Source: JAFAVZ01 sp036009105 | GTDB taxonomy: Bacteria; Acidobacteriota; Thermoanaerobaculia; Gp7-AA8 | Length of the DNA stretch: 27,903 bases | Direction of reading: 5' to 3' | Assembly (NCBI GenBank): GCA_036009105.1 | Contig: DASYMJ010000104.1 | Coordinates: 1 to 27,903, forward strand | Shown here: positions 14,626-21,738 of the stretch, in pieces | Numbering within the stretch: position 1 is the stretch's first letter | Layout of the letters: each line of letters opens with the position of its first letter | The notes under the pieces: model-generated | Seen by the model: the letters and a program-made list of their open reading frames with translations, nothing else | Told to the model about the DNA's origin: nothing | The model's database searches: none | Position numbers and translations under genes: made by a program

Positions 14626-15393
14626 CTACAGGGGGCGGCCGAAAACGGCTTCCAGGCGGTCGCGGTAGCTGCGCCCCAAGGGGATCTCGGCACCGGTGCG
14701 GAGGCGGATGGCGTAGTCGCCGTGGAAGAGCGCGCGGATCTCCACGATGGCATCGACGTTGACGATGGCCGAGCGATGCACGCGCACGAAGCGGCGCTTG
14801 TCGAGCTGCGACTCCAGATGGGTCATCGTCTCGCGGATGAGATGCGACTCGCGGCCGGCATGCACGCGGACGTAGTTGTCCGCCGCTTCGACCCAATCGA
14901 GCTCGCCGACCCGGAGGAAGGTGATGCGGCCGCCGGCGCGGATCATCAGCCGGTCGAGCACGGCGGGCTTGCTCTGCTGCTCGCCGACCACTTTGGCCAG
15001 CGCGAGCAGCTTCTCCTGCAGGCCGTCGCCATCCTGCAGCTGGGTCCGGGCCCGTTGCATGGCCCGCCCGAAACGCTCGCGATCGAACGGCTTCAAAAGA
15101 TAATCGAGCGCCTGCACTTCGAAGGCGCGCACCGCGTATTGGTCGAAGGCGGTGACGAAGATGACGTGCCGCGCTTCGTCGCCCGCTTCGGCGATCACGT
15201 CGAAGCCGTTGCGGCCCGGCATCTGGACATCCAGGAAGACGAGATCGGGATGCGTTTCGTGGATGGCTTGGATCGCCTCGTCGCCATTGGCGCACTCGCG
15301 CACCACCTCGACGTCCGCTTCGGTGGAGAGGAGCGCGCGGATCTTCTGCCGCGCGTGGCGTTCGTCGTCGACGATGAGGGTGCGGATCTTCAT
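14626..15393 (-). CDS. LytTR-family response regulator
   Basis: This 255-residue regulator has an N-terminal receiver (1-120; D9-D10, phosphoacceptor D55 in VFLDVQMPG, T in FVTAF, Lys in LLKPFDRE). The C-terminal LytTR DNA-binding domain covers about 150-250 (DWVEAADNYVRVHAG, TMTHLESQLDKRRFVRVHRSAIVNVDAI). LytTR proteins activate genes at paired direct-repeat sites. The ATG overlaps the stop of the histidine kinase gene (ATGA), so the pair is cotranscribed and coupled. Targets are not obvious in the window. Confidence 0.93.
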   Translation of the reverse strand: MKIRTLIVDDERHARQKIRALLSTEADVEVVRECANGDEAIQAIHETHPDLVFLDVQMPGRNGFDVIAEAGDEARHVIFVTAFDQYAVRAFEVQALDYLLKPFDRERFGRAMQRARTQLQDGDGLQEKLLALAKVVGEQQSKPAVLDRLMIRAGGRITFLRVGELDWVEAADNYVRVHAGRESHLIRETMTHLESQLDKRRFVRVHRSAIVNVDAIVEIRALFHGDYAIRLRTGAEIPLGRSYRDRLEAVFGRPL

Positions 15394-16466
15394 GTGTGGT
15401 AGGGCACGACCATGGTGACCAGCGTGCCGCCGCCCGGCGCGTTGGCCATCTCGAAGCGGTAGCGGTCTCCGTAGAGCTGCGCGAGGCGGGCCCGGGTGTT
15501 GGCCACGCCGATGCCCTCCCGGCGGGGCGGGCCGCTCGTGGCGCCGGGCCGCAGGCCGGGGCCGTCGTCTCGCAGGCGGATCTCGAGCAGGCCGTTGGTG
15601 CGCGCGGCGCTGATGTGCAGCAGCCCTCCTTCCGGCCGGGGGGCGATGCCGTGGCGGATGGCGTTCTCCACCAGCGGCTGCAAGGAGAAGTTCGGCACCC
15701 GCCCCGCCAGCGCCTCGGCGTTGATGTCGACGGTGACGCGCAGCCGGTCCTCGAAGCGGATCCGCTCGATGTCGAGGTACCGCTCCAGCAGGTCCATCTC
15801 TTCCCTGAGCGTCACCTCATGCGCTCCTTCTTTCTCCAAGGTGAGGCGGAGGAGCTCGGAGAGACGCGACATCATCGCGTCCGCCGCGTCGATGTCGGTG
15901 TACATCAGGGAGGAGATGGTGTTCAGCGTGTTGAACAGGAAGTGCGGATTGAGCTGCATCTTCAGCGCCTGCAGCTGCGCCTGGGTGAGCCGCGTCTCGA
16001 GCTGCGAGGCGCGCAGCTCGCGGTCACGGAATTTGACGTAGTAGTCGAAGGCGTAATAGCCGAACAGGATGACGAAGTAGGTGGGCAGGCTCGACTGGAA
16101 GTTGTCGAGGACCGCCTGCGCGATCGGCTTGGCCTGCATGGAGTCGCGGGCATGGGTGAAGTTGCGCAGCAACCACTCGGCGATGACGATCTGGGCCAGG
16201 GTGAGGGTGATGGCCCAGATGGAGTGGATGACGAAGTGGAACACCCACGTCCCCCGTTCGAAGCGGAACCTCCTCGCCACCCACACCACTGCCGGCACGG
16301 ACAGCCCCCAGAGGTAGTAGTAGGTGAGGTTGATCTCCAGCGCTTCGCCCAGGGGGCGGCGGATGGGCGGCGGGTAGGCGATCATCAGCTGCGTGGCGAA
16401 GTAGAGGCCGGCCACGGTGGAGGCGAGGAAGATCACGAACGCGGCCGCGCCGCGCGGGGAGCGCAT
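15390..16466 (-). CDS. LytS/YehU-type sensor histidine kinase
   Basis: This 358-residue membrane kinase has four predicted TM segments (about 8-28, 48-65, 76-98, 127-143) and a coiled linker (RDRELRASQLETRLTQAQLQALKMQ). The His_kinase motif LNPHFLFNTLNTISSL has H175 as phosphorylation site. The ATPase domain has the N-box PLVENAIRHGI, the G-box DDGPGL, and GIGVANTRARL. No periplasmic sensing domain is present, so input is likely through the membrane. The frame extends to 16700, but ATG 16466 is preceded at 10 nt by TATCAT (16482-16477) and begins the first TM correctly. It forms a two-component operon with the LytTR regulator. Confidence 0.9.
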   Translation of the reverse strand: MRSPRGAAAFVIFLASTVAGLYFATQLMIAYPPPIRRPLGEALEINLTYYYLWGLSVPAVVWVARRFRFERGTWVFHFVIHSIWAITLTLAQIVIAEWLLRNFTHARDSMQAKPIAQAVLDNFQSSLPTYFVILFGYYAFDYYVKFRDRELRASQLETRLTQAQLQALKMQLNPHFLFNTLNTISSLMYTDIDAADAMMSRLSELLRLTLEKEGAHEVTLREEMDLLERYLDIERIRFEDRLRVTVDINAEALAGRVPNFSLQPLVENAIRHGIAPRPEGGLLHISAARTNGLLEIRLRDDGPGLRPGATSGPPRREGIGVANTRARLAQLYGDRYRFEMANAPGGGTLVTMVVPYHT

Positions 16467-16530
16467 CACGGCAAGGATGATAGCAAGGGGGCTTTTCGCG
16501 AAATGGGCGGTAGCCCCGGCTTCACCAACT

Positions 16531-16587
16531 GACAACCGACAACCGACAACTGCCTCTACAACTGCCTCTACAACTTCCTCCACAACC
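16531..16587. repeat. Short tandem repeats (7-mer then 12-mer)
   Basis: GACAACC occurs in about three heptamer units (16531-16550). It merges into three 12-bp units ACAACTGCCTCT, ACAACTGCCTCT and ACAACTTCCTCC (16546-16581) and a partial fourth. The repeat lies in the 160-bp gap between the histidine kinase start and the hypothetical gene at 16627. It may reflect replication slippage. Confidence 0.8.
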
Positions 16588-16626
16588 GGTAGACACGCTG
16601 GCCCACACCTCGCACTTCCAACCGGC

Positions 16627-16998
16627 ATGGCAATCGAAGATCTCCGCAAGAACGCGATGATGTCCCACCTCCTCGACGCCCTCGAGCGCGGCGATGACAT
16701 CGGCCACTACGGCCGGCTCGTCTTCGCCATGGTCGCGCGGCACTTCCTCCCCGAGGACGAGCTGTGCACGTGGCTGCGCAAGGACCGGCGCACCTCCGCC
16801 GAAGAGGCGCTGGCCATGGTCCGCCAGGTGGAAGGGCGCGACTACAACCCGCCGCGGCGGGAGCGCATCCTGGAATGGCAGCGCGAGAACCCTTTCCCCA
16901 TCTGCCCCGACGCCAACGAATGCAACGTCTACCGCGACCTGCGCTTCCCGGAGCACGTGTACAAGCACATCCAGGAGTTTTACGAGGAGCAGCGTTAG
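16627..16998 (+). CDS. Conserved-looking hypothetical protein
   Basis: This 123-residue soluble protein is one I cannot assign. The first two thirds are helical (MAIEDLRKNAMMSHLLDALERGDDIGHYGRLVFAMVARHF, PEDELCTWLRKDR). The C-terminus has a compact motif PFPICPDANECNVYRDLRFPEHVYKHIQEFYEE with two Cys six residues apart. The frame is open upstream to 16417, but that part is the tandem-repeat region and reads as low-complexity STTASTT, so ATG 16627 is taken. It is divergent from the LytS gene and ends 4 nt before the convergent AI-2E permease stop. DNA-damage, regulatory or helper roles cannot be separated by eye. Confidence 0.65.
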   Translation: MAIEDLRKNAMMSHLLDALERGDDIGHYGRLVFAMVARHFLPEDELCTWLRKDRRTSAEEALAMVRQVEGRDYNPPRRERILEWQRENPFPICPDANECNVYRDLRFPEHVYKHIQEFYEEQR

Positions 16999-17002
16999 CG
17001 CC

Positions 17003-18124
17003 TCAGGCCACGCTGCTCTTCGCCCGTGGGACGCGGAACGACCGCTTGTAGATGTCGATCACCGACATCAATAGGGAGAACACCAGCGGTCCGATCACCA
17101 GGCCGACGAAGCCGAACGTCTGCATCCCGCCCAGCACGGCGAAGAGCAGCGGGATGGCCGGCAGCTGCGCCTTCCCCTTCATCACCCACGGCCGGATCAC
17201 GTTGTCGATGGTCGACACCACGAGCAGCCCCCACAAGGCGAGAAAGATCGCGCCGAAGTAGCCGCGCTGCCCCATGGAGGCGACCACGAAAAGGTAGATC
17301 GACGCCGGCACCCACACGATGGCCACGCCGACCATCGGCAGCAGCGACAGCAGCGTCGCCACCGCCCCCCAGAAAAGCGGCGCCGGCACGCCGGCGATGG
17401 CCAGCCCGATGGTGGTCGCGATCCCCTGCGCCAGCGACGTCATGACCTGGCCCCGAAACGTCGCGTCGATCACATCCTTGAAACGCTCGCCGAACTCCTG
17501 GTCGTAGCGCGCCGGCAGCGGCGAGAGAATGGCCAGCTCGGTCAGGATCAGCTCCCCCTCCACGTAGAAAAAATACGCCGAGAGCAGCACCAGGAAGAAC
17601 CCGAGCACCATGCCCGCGAGCCCGCCGACCACGGCCGTGCCATGACGGGCAACCCATCCGGGCAGCTGCTGCAGCACCGGCATGATGAGGCGCCGCGGAT
17701 TGATGGAGGCCGGATCGAAGCCGGGAATCCATCTCCCCAGGAACGCCAGGCGCTCGGTCAGGTCGATGCGGCTCATCACCTGCTGCGCCTCTCCGCTCTG
17801 CACGTTGGTGATGACCGTATTCGCCTGCTGTACGAGCAGGATGCCCACGATCACCATCGGCAGCACGATGAGGATGGTGATGCCGATCAGCATCACGATG
17901 GCCGCCGCGTTCTGCCGCCCCTTCAGCCGCTGCCGTACCCAGCGGTATTGAGGAAACGATACGGTCACGATGATGGCGCCGAGGAGGATGGCGGTGATGA
18001 AGGGGCGAAGGATCATCACGGCCGTCCAGAGGATGGCCAGGGCCAGGATGCCGAAGAAGATGATGCCGGTCAGGCGCCACTCACGGCGCGCCTGCCGTGG
18101 TCCCTGCCCGATGATCTCCGTCAT
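17003..18124 (-). CDS. AI-2E family transporter / permease
   Basis: This is a 373-residue polytopic membrane protein of the AI-2E transporter family (PF01594), named after the E. coli TqsA autoinducer-2 exporter. Members move varied substrates, including Na+(Li+)/H+ exchange. About eight TM helices are visible: two near the N-terminus, one before the long soluble loop (about 100-200), and the rest C-terminal. The family core includes DQEFGERFKDVIDATFRGQVMTSLAQGI, PLFWGAVATLLSLLPMVG and VIRPWVMKGKAQLPAIPLLFAVLGG. An earlier in-frame start (18211) would overlap the divergent TerC gene. ATG 18124 fits the -10 TAACCT (18137-18132). Confidence 0.9.
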   Translation of the reverse strand: MTEIIGQGPRQARREWRLTGIIFFGILALAILWTAVMILRPFITAILLGAIIVTVSFPQYRWVRQRLKGRQNAAAIVMLIGITILIVLPMVIVGILLVQQANTVITNVQSGEAQQVMSRIDLTERLAFLGRWIPGFDPASINPRRLIMPVLQQLPGWVARHGTAVVGGLAGMVLGFFLVLLSAYFFYVEGELILTELAILSPLPARYDQEFGERFKDVIDATFRGQVMTSLAQGIATTIGLAIAGVPAPLFWGAVATLLSLLPMVGVAIVWVPASIYLFVVASMGQRGYFGAIFLALWGLLVVSTIDNVIRPWVMKGKAQLPAIPLLFAVLGGMQTFGFVGLVIGPLVFSLLMSVIDIYKRSFRVPRAKSSVA

Positions 18125-18131
18125 TGGCGCG

Positions 18132-18141
18132 AGGTTATCAT
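18132..18141. promoter_or_regulatory. Overlapping divergent -10 elements between AI-2E permease and TerC genes
   Basis: On the plus strand TATCAT (18136-18141) ends 11 nt before the TerC ATG at 18153. On the minus strand TAACCT (18137-18132) ends 7 nt before the permease ATG at 18124. Only 28 bp separate the two start codons. Confidence 0.5.
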
Positions 18142-18152
18142 GCGCGATTCGT

Positions 18153-19085
18153 ATGGAATCGATCGCCAACCCAACCATCTGGACCGTGTTCGGCGTCTTC
18201 GTCGTCGGCATGCTCGCTCTCGACCTCGGCGTCTTTCACAGACAGGCCCACGAGGTGCGCGCCAAGGAAGCGCTCGCCTGGACCGGCGTCTGGATCGCCC
18301 TCTCCCTCGTCTTCAACGCCGCCATCTGGCGCTGGTTCGGCAGCGAGCGCGCGCTGGAGTTCCTCACCGGCTACGTCATCGAGAAGGCGCTGTCGGTCGA
18401 CAACGTCTTCGTCTTCGTCGTCCTCTTCTCCACCTTCGCCGTGCCGAAGGAGTACCAGCACCGCGTGCTCTTCTGGGGCATCTTCGGCGCCGTGGTGATG
18501 CGCGCCATCTTCATCGCCGCCGGCGCCGCGCTGCTGCACCGCTTCCACTGGATCATGTACGTCTTCGGCGCGATCCTGGTCATCACCGGCATCAAGCTCC
18601 TCTTCCAGAAAGATGACGAGGTGCATCCGGAGCGCAACCCGATCTTCCGCCTGGCCCGCAAGGTGATCCCCGCCGTGCCGGACTACGACGGCCAGAAGTT
18701 CTTGACCGTCCGCAACGGCAGGCGTTTCGCGACGCCGCTGCTCATCGTGCTCATCGCCATCGAGGCGACGGACGTCGTCTTTGCCGTCGACTCCATCCCC
18801 GCCATCTTCGCCGTCACCACCGATCCGTTCATCGTCTACACCTCGAACATCTTCGCCATCCTCGGCCTGCGCGCGCTCTATTTCCTGCTGGCCGGCGTGA
18901 TCGACAAGTTCCACCTGCTCAAGGCCGGCCTCGCGATCGTCCTCGGGTTCGTCGGGACGAAGATGCTGATCGCGGACATCTACAAGATCCCCATCATCAT
19001 CTCCCTGGTCGTGATCGCCGCCCTCCTCGGCGGCGCGGTGCTGCTCTCGCTCTGGATCAAGCCGAAGCACGAGCCGACGACCTGA
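18153..19085 (+). CDS. TerC/Alx-family integral membrane protein
   Basis: This is a 310-residue protein of the TerC family, often annotated as tellurium resistance but shown in several bacteria to export manganese (Alx, MeeF/MeeY types). It has about nine TM helices. Both signature acidic motifs are intact: EKALSVDNVFVF in the first half and EATDVVFAVDSIPAIFAVT in the second. They are related by pseudo-symmetry and supply metal-binding Asp/Glu. A cytoplasmic loop (KDDEVHPERNPIFRLARKVIP) separates the halves, as in Alx. The frame extends upstream to 17970 through the permease gene, which is not coding. ATG 18153 is supported by TATCAT upstream. No yybP-ykoY riboswitch fits in the 28-bp gap. 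Confidence 0.92.
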   Translation: MESIANPTIWTVFGVFVVGMLALDLGVFHRQAHEVRAKEALAWTGVWIALSLVFNAAIWRWFGSERALEFLTGYVIEKALSVDNVFVFVVLFSTFAVPKEYQHRVLFWGIFGAVVMRAIFIAAGAALLHRFHWIMYVFGAILVITGIKLLFQKDDEVHPERNPIFRLARKVIPAVPDYDGQKFLTVRNGRRFATPLLIVLIAIEATDVVFAVDSIPAIFAVTTDPFIVYTSNIFAILGLRALYFLLAGVIDKFHLLKAGLAIVLGFVGTKMLIADIYKIPIIISLVVIAALLGGAVLLSLWIKPKHEPTT

Positions 19086-19154
19086 CCATTGGGCGGGGTA
19101 CCCCCTCCCCTTCCGGCCGATGCGGCGCGCGCGGCCCGGTCGTAACCTGCGCGC

Positions 19155-19937
19155 ATGACCAATCTCGCAACGGAGCTCTCGAACAGCCTCGCCGCCGCCG
19201 TCGCCGCCGCCGCGCCTTCCATCGTCCGCATCGGCCGCGGCACCGGCATCGCGTGGTCGCCCGGCGTGATCATCTCCGCCAGCCACGCACTTCCGTCTGA
19301 TGACGGCATCTCCATCGACGGCGCGCCGGCCACGCTCGCGGGCCGCGATCCATCCACCGACCTCGCCGTATTGCGGGTCGATTCTCCGCTGACCCCGCTG
19401 ACGTTTGTAGACGGCGATCTCCAGGTCGGCCACCTCGTGCTCGCCGCGGGCCGCCCGGGCCGCAGCGTGCGCGCGACGCTCGGCATGCTCTCCGCGATCG
19501 GCGGCGAGTGGCGCACCGACGACGGCGCGCGCATCGAGCGCTACCTCGAGGTCGACGGCACGCTGCCGCCCGGCTTCTCCGGCGGACCGCTGCTCGACAC
19601 CGAAGGCCGCGCGCTCGGCCTGAACACCTCGCGCCTCACCCGCGCCGGCGGCACGATCCCCACCGCGACGCTGCGCCGCATCGTCACCGCCATCCTCGAG
19701 CACGGCTCGACCCGCCGCCCCTTCCTCGGCGTCGGCGTCTATCCGGTCGACGGCGGCCTGCTCATCATGTCCGTGCACGCGGAGAGCGCGGCGAAGAACG
19801 CGGGGCTGATGGTGGGCGACGTGCTGACGTCCTATCAGCGTCCGCACGAGCTCTACGCGGCGCTGCGCGAGGGTGGGGAAGTGTTGCTGCAGTTCACGCG
19901 CGGCGGCTCGCCGCGGGAAGTGCGCGTGACGATCTAG
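19155..19937 (+). CDS. HtrA-like trypsin-fold serine protease with PDZ domain, no signal peptide
   Basis: This 260-residue protein has an S1C protease domain (about 15-190). The triad reads H44 (ISASHAL), D69 (STDLAVL) and S142 in PPGFSGGPL, where Phe replaces the usual Asn of GNSGGP. A PDZ domain follows (about 195-258, LGVGVYPVDGGLLIMSVHAESAAKNAGLMVGDVL). The N-terminus (MTNLATELSNSLAAAVAAAAPSIV) lacks a signal peptide or TM helix, so unlike DegP/DegS it should be cytoplasmic unless exported otherwise. TAACCT (19143-19148) ends 6 nt before ATG 19155. The stop overlaps that of the convergent NarL-type gene in the shared CTAG (19934-19937). Confidence 0.82.
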   Translation: MTNLATELSNSLAAAVAAAAPSIVRIGRGTGIAWSPGVIISASHALPSDDGISIDGAPATLAGRDPSTDLAVLRVDSPLTPLTFVDGDLQVGHLVLAAGRPGRSVRATLGMLSAIGGEWRTDDGARIERYLEVDGTLPPGFSGGPLLDTEGRALGLNTSRLTRAGGTIPTATLRRIVTAILEHGSTRRPFLGVGVYPVDGGLLIMSVHAESAAKNAGLMVGDVLTSYQRPHELYAALREGGEVLLQFTRGGSPREVRVTI

Positions 19938-20593
19938 AGGACCACGATGCCGAGCCGCGCCGCATGCACCACGGCCTCGGTGCGCGTCTCGACGCCGAGC
20001 TTCCCGAGGATTGCGTTCACGTGGAATTTGACGGTGTGGTCGCTGATGCCGAGGCGGCTGGCGATCTCTTTGTTGGTCAGGCCGGCGGCGAGGAGCTGCA
20101 TCACTTCGAGCTCGCGGTTCGTCAGCGGCTCGGCCATCTCCGCCGGCGGCCGCACCGCATGCAGCACGGCGCGCGAGAGCTCTTCATCGACGACCATCAG
20201 CCCCTCGGCCACCGCATGCAGCGCGGCGTGGATGCGTCGCGGCGACGCGTTGCGCATCAGGAGCCCGCGCGCGCCGGCCGCGAGCGCTTCGGCGGCGCGG
20301 ATGGGATCGGACAGGAGCAGGACGGCCGGCGCGTCGAGGGCGGCCAGGGAGGCAGCGACGTCGGCGTCGCAGAGGAGGACGTCGGGCGCGAGGACGCGGA
20401 CGCGGGAGGCGAGACGGTCGTCCGGCTGCAGTTCTTCGACCACGTCGAGGTCGTCGAACGCGCCGGCGATCGACATCAGCCCGGCGCGTGTAAGCGGATC
20501 GCGGGCCACGACCGCCACCCGCACCGCTTCGCTGCGGGCCGCGGGGGCAAAGTTCGCGACGAGTGCCAAAGCCGGTTGCGCCATCGCACTCAT
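19934..20593 (-). CDS. NarL/FixJ-type response regulator with LuxR HTH
   Basis: This 219-residue regulator has a receiver (about 22-130) with only part of the acidic pocket (ARDPLTRAG). The phosphoacceptor Asp is present in VLLCDADV and Ser in LLLSDP. The conserved Lys is replaced by Arg (GLLMRNAS), so phosphorylation may be absent or altered. The C-terminal HTH (about 155-215: LTNRELEVMQLLAAGLTNKEIASRLGISDHTVKFHVNAILGKL) is a textbook LuxR/NarL domain. Start codons at 20599, 20593 and 20584 are possible. AAGGG lies 6 nt before 20593, which is preferred. The gene lies 23 nt downstream of the decayed glycosidase fragment. Confidence 0.85.
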   Translation of the reverse strand: MSAMAQPALALVANFAPAARSEAVRVAVVARDPLTRAGLMSIAGAFDDLDVVEELQPDDRLASRVRVLAPDVLLCDADVAASLAALDAPAVLLLSDPIRAAEALAAGARGLLMRNASPRRIHAALHAVAEGLMVVDEELSRAVLHAVRPPAEMAEPLTNRELEVMQLLAAGLTNKEIASRLGISDHTVKFHVNAILGKLGVETRTEAVVHAARLGIVVL

Positions 20594-20616
20594 CCTCATC
20601 CCTTAACGGTCGTCAA

Positions 20617-20960
20617 CTATTCCCGCCGCCACCAGACGCCGCCCCAATGGCTGGCCAGCTCCATGCGCTGGCGGACACCATGCACGGCGATGCTGCCGCC
20701 GTTCAGCAGATCCTGCCACTCGCCGTCGACGCTGAACGCCGGGTGCGCGTGGCGGATGGCGATCAGCTTCGTGTACAGGTTGCGCAGCGCTCGTCGTCGC
20801 TCTGATGCCAGCACAACGGCCGCGGCGTGACCCGCGTGCTGCCTTCATCCGACCCCTGAAAGCTGCCCGCCACTCGCAGCGAGCGATGCGCGGACGTTCT
20901 GCGTGTCGCTCGGAAAGAAGAGGCGGAACTCGACGGATGGCCGGTCCACCACGCGCCAAA
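20617..20960 (-). pseudogene. Decayed fragment of an alpha-amylase-type (GH13-like) glycosidase
   Basis: Minus-strand fragments look like the two ends of an internally deleted gene. Near the 5' side, one frame reads VEFRLFFPSDTQNVRASL and another SLRVAGSFQG, as in the N-terminal domain of some amylases. At the 3' side, the frame ending at 20617 reads ALRNLYTKLIAIRHAHPAF...GEWQDLLNGG, typical of the end of the GH13 catalytic barrel. An in-frame stop and at least one frameshift separate the pieces, and the catalytic core is missing. It occupies most of the 400-bp gap between the NarL-type gene and rmlC. The family call rests mainly on the LYTKLIAIRHAHPAF segment. Confidence 0.45.
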
Positions 20961-20977
20961 GTCTTCATACATGACGT

Positions 20978-20983
20978 TATGAT
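20978..20983 (+). promoter_or_regulatory. -10 element TATGAT of the rmlC gene
   Basis: TATGAT ends 10 nt before the ATG at 20994, with no Shine-Dalgarno in between. A minus-strand TAACGT (20979-20974) overlaps it and may be the leftover promoter of the decayed glycosidase gene. Confidence 0.45.
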
Positions 20984-20993
20984 GCGCGCCGCC

Positions 20994-21542
20994 ATGAGGA
21001 TTGAGGAAACCGAGCTCCCCGGCGTGCTGGTCATCGAGCCCCGCCGCTTCGCCGACGACCGCGGCTTTTTCATGGAGACGTACAACCAGTCCGCGCTCGC
21101 CGCGGCCATCCCCTATCCGTTCGTGCAGGACAACCTCTCCCGCTCGAAGCGCGGGGTCCTGCGCGGCCTGCACTTCCAGGAGCCGAACCCGCAGGGAAAG
21201 CTCGTCCGCTGCGCCCGCGGTGCGCTTTTTGATGTGGCCGTGGACATCCGCGTCGGCTCCCCCCACTTCGGCCACTGGGTCGGCCGCACTCTGACGGAGG
21301 AGAACGCGCTCATGCTCTGGGTCCCCCCCGGCTTCGCCCACGGCTTCTGCGCCCTCACCGACGACGCCGAGCTCGCGTACAAATGCACCTCGCTGTACAG
21401 CGCTTCCGCCGATCGCTCCATCGCCTGGAACGATCCCGACATCTCCATCCCCTGGCCTCTCTCCTCTCCCACCCTCTCCCCCAAAGACGCCGCCGCCCCC
21501 CTCCTCCGCGACGCCTCCGTGCTGCCGTCTTTCACCGCTTGA
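20994..21542 (+). CDS. rmlC: dTDP-4-dehydrorhamnose 3,5-epimerase
   Basis: This 182-residue cupin-fold enzyme converts dTDP-4-keto-6-deoxyglucose to dTDP-4-keto-L-rhamnose in rhamnose biosynthesis. Family motifs are complete: IEETELPGVLVIEPRRFADDRGFFMETYN, FVQDNLSRSKRGVLRGLHFQ (catalytic His), LFDVAVDIRVGSPHFG, VPPGFAHGFCAL, AELAYKCTSLYS (Tyr region) and IAWNDPDI (catalytic Asp region). Upstream ATGs exist (20979, 20982), but the enzyme begins MRIEETELPG at 20994. The other rml genes are not in the window, so this copy is isolated. The stop codon overlaps the -35 of the tRNA-Asp promoter. Confidence 0.93.
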   Translation: MRIEETELPGVLVIEPRRFADDRGFFMETYNQSALAAAIPYPFVQDNLSRSKRGVLRGLHFQEPNPQGKLVRCARGALFDVAVDIRVGSPHFGHWVGRTLTEENALMLWVPPGFAHGFCALTDDAELAYKCTSLYSASADRSIAWNDPDISIPWPLSSPTLSPKDAAAPLLRDASVLPSFTA

Positions 21543-21567
21543 CTTGCCCCCCTCCCCGCCTTACGAT
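21539..21567 (+). promoter_or_regulatory. Sigma-70-type promoter of tRNA-Asp
   Basis: TTGACT (21539-21544), a 17-bp spacer and TACGAT (21562-21567) make the best sigma-70 promoter in the window. It overlaps the last codons of rmlC and would start transcription near 21575, about 53 nt before the tRNA. Confidence 0.65.
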
Positions 21568-21627
21568 GCGCGTCCTTCCGGGGGAATGCCTCACTCCCTC
21601 CCAGGGTTAGCGAGTTTCCACCCACGC

Positions 21628-21704
21628 GGGGTCGTAGTTCAGTCGGTTAGAACGCCGGCCTGTCACGCCGGAGGTCGCGGGTTCGAGCCCCGTCGGCCCC
21701 GCCA
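21628..21704 (+). tRNA. tRNA-Asp(GTC)
   Basis: The acceptor stem is GGGGTCG/CGGCCCC. The anticodon stem CCGGC/GCCGG encloses CTGTCAC (anticodon GTC, Asp), and the T arm has GCGGGTTCGAGCCCCGT. Discriminator G (21701) and encoded CCA (21702-21704) follow. Its 3' end is followed by the integrase module and is the likely attachment site of the element to its right. Confidence 0.96.
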
Positions 21705-21720
21705 AGCTAAAGCTCTCATG

Positions 21721-21738
21721 CGCCGCGACTTCGCGGCG
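21721..21738 (+). terminator. Hairpin terminator after tRNA-Asp
   Basis: CGCCGCGA-CT-TCGCGGCG folds back perfectly, with the innermost bases likely forming the loop. It is followed by a T-rich stretch (TTTCGTGTTTCT). It lies 17 nt after the tRNA CCA and fits a rho-independent terminator for the tRNA transcript. Confidence 0.6.

Noticed and set aside
16417..16626. N-terminal extension of the hypothetical gene at 16627
   Set aside because: The extension is tandem-repeat DNA giving STTASTT-like peptide and overlaps the divergent LytS start region.
18125..18152. Manganese riboswitch (yybP-ykoY type) ahead of the TerC gene
   Set aside because: The gap to the divergent gene is 28 bp, too short for a riboswitch, and a -10 box lies next to the ATG.
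18138..19847. A 569-codon minus-strand frame opposite TerC and the HtrA-like gene
   Set aside because: Asp/Glu/Arg-rich shadow. Both plus-strand genes show intact family motifs.
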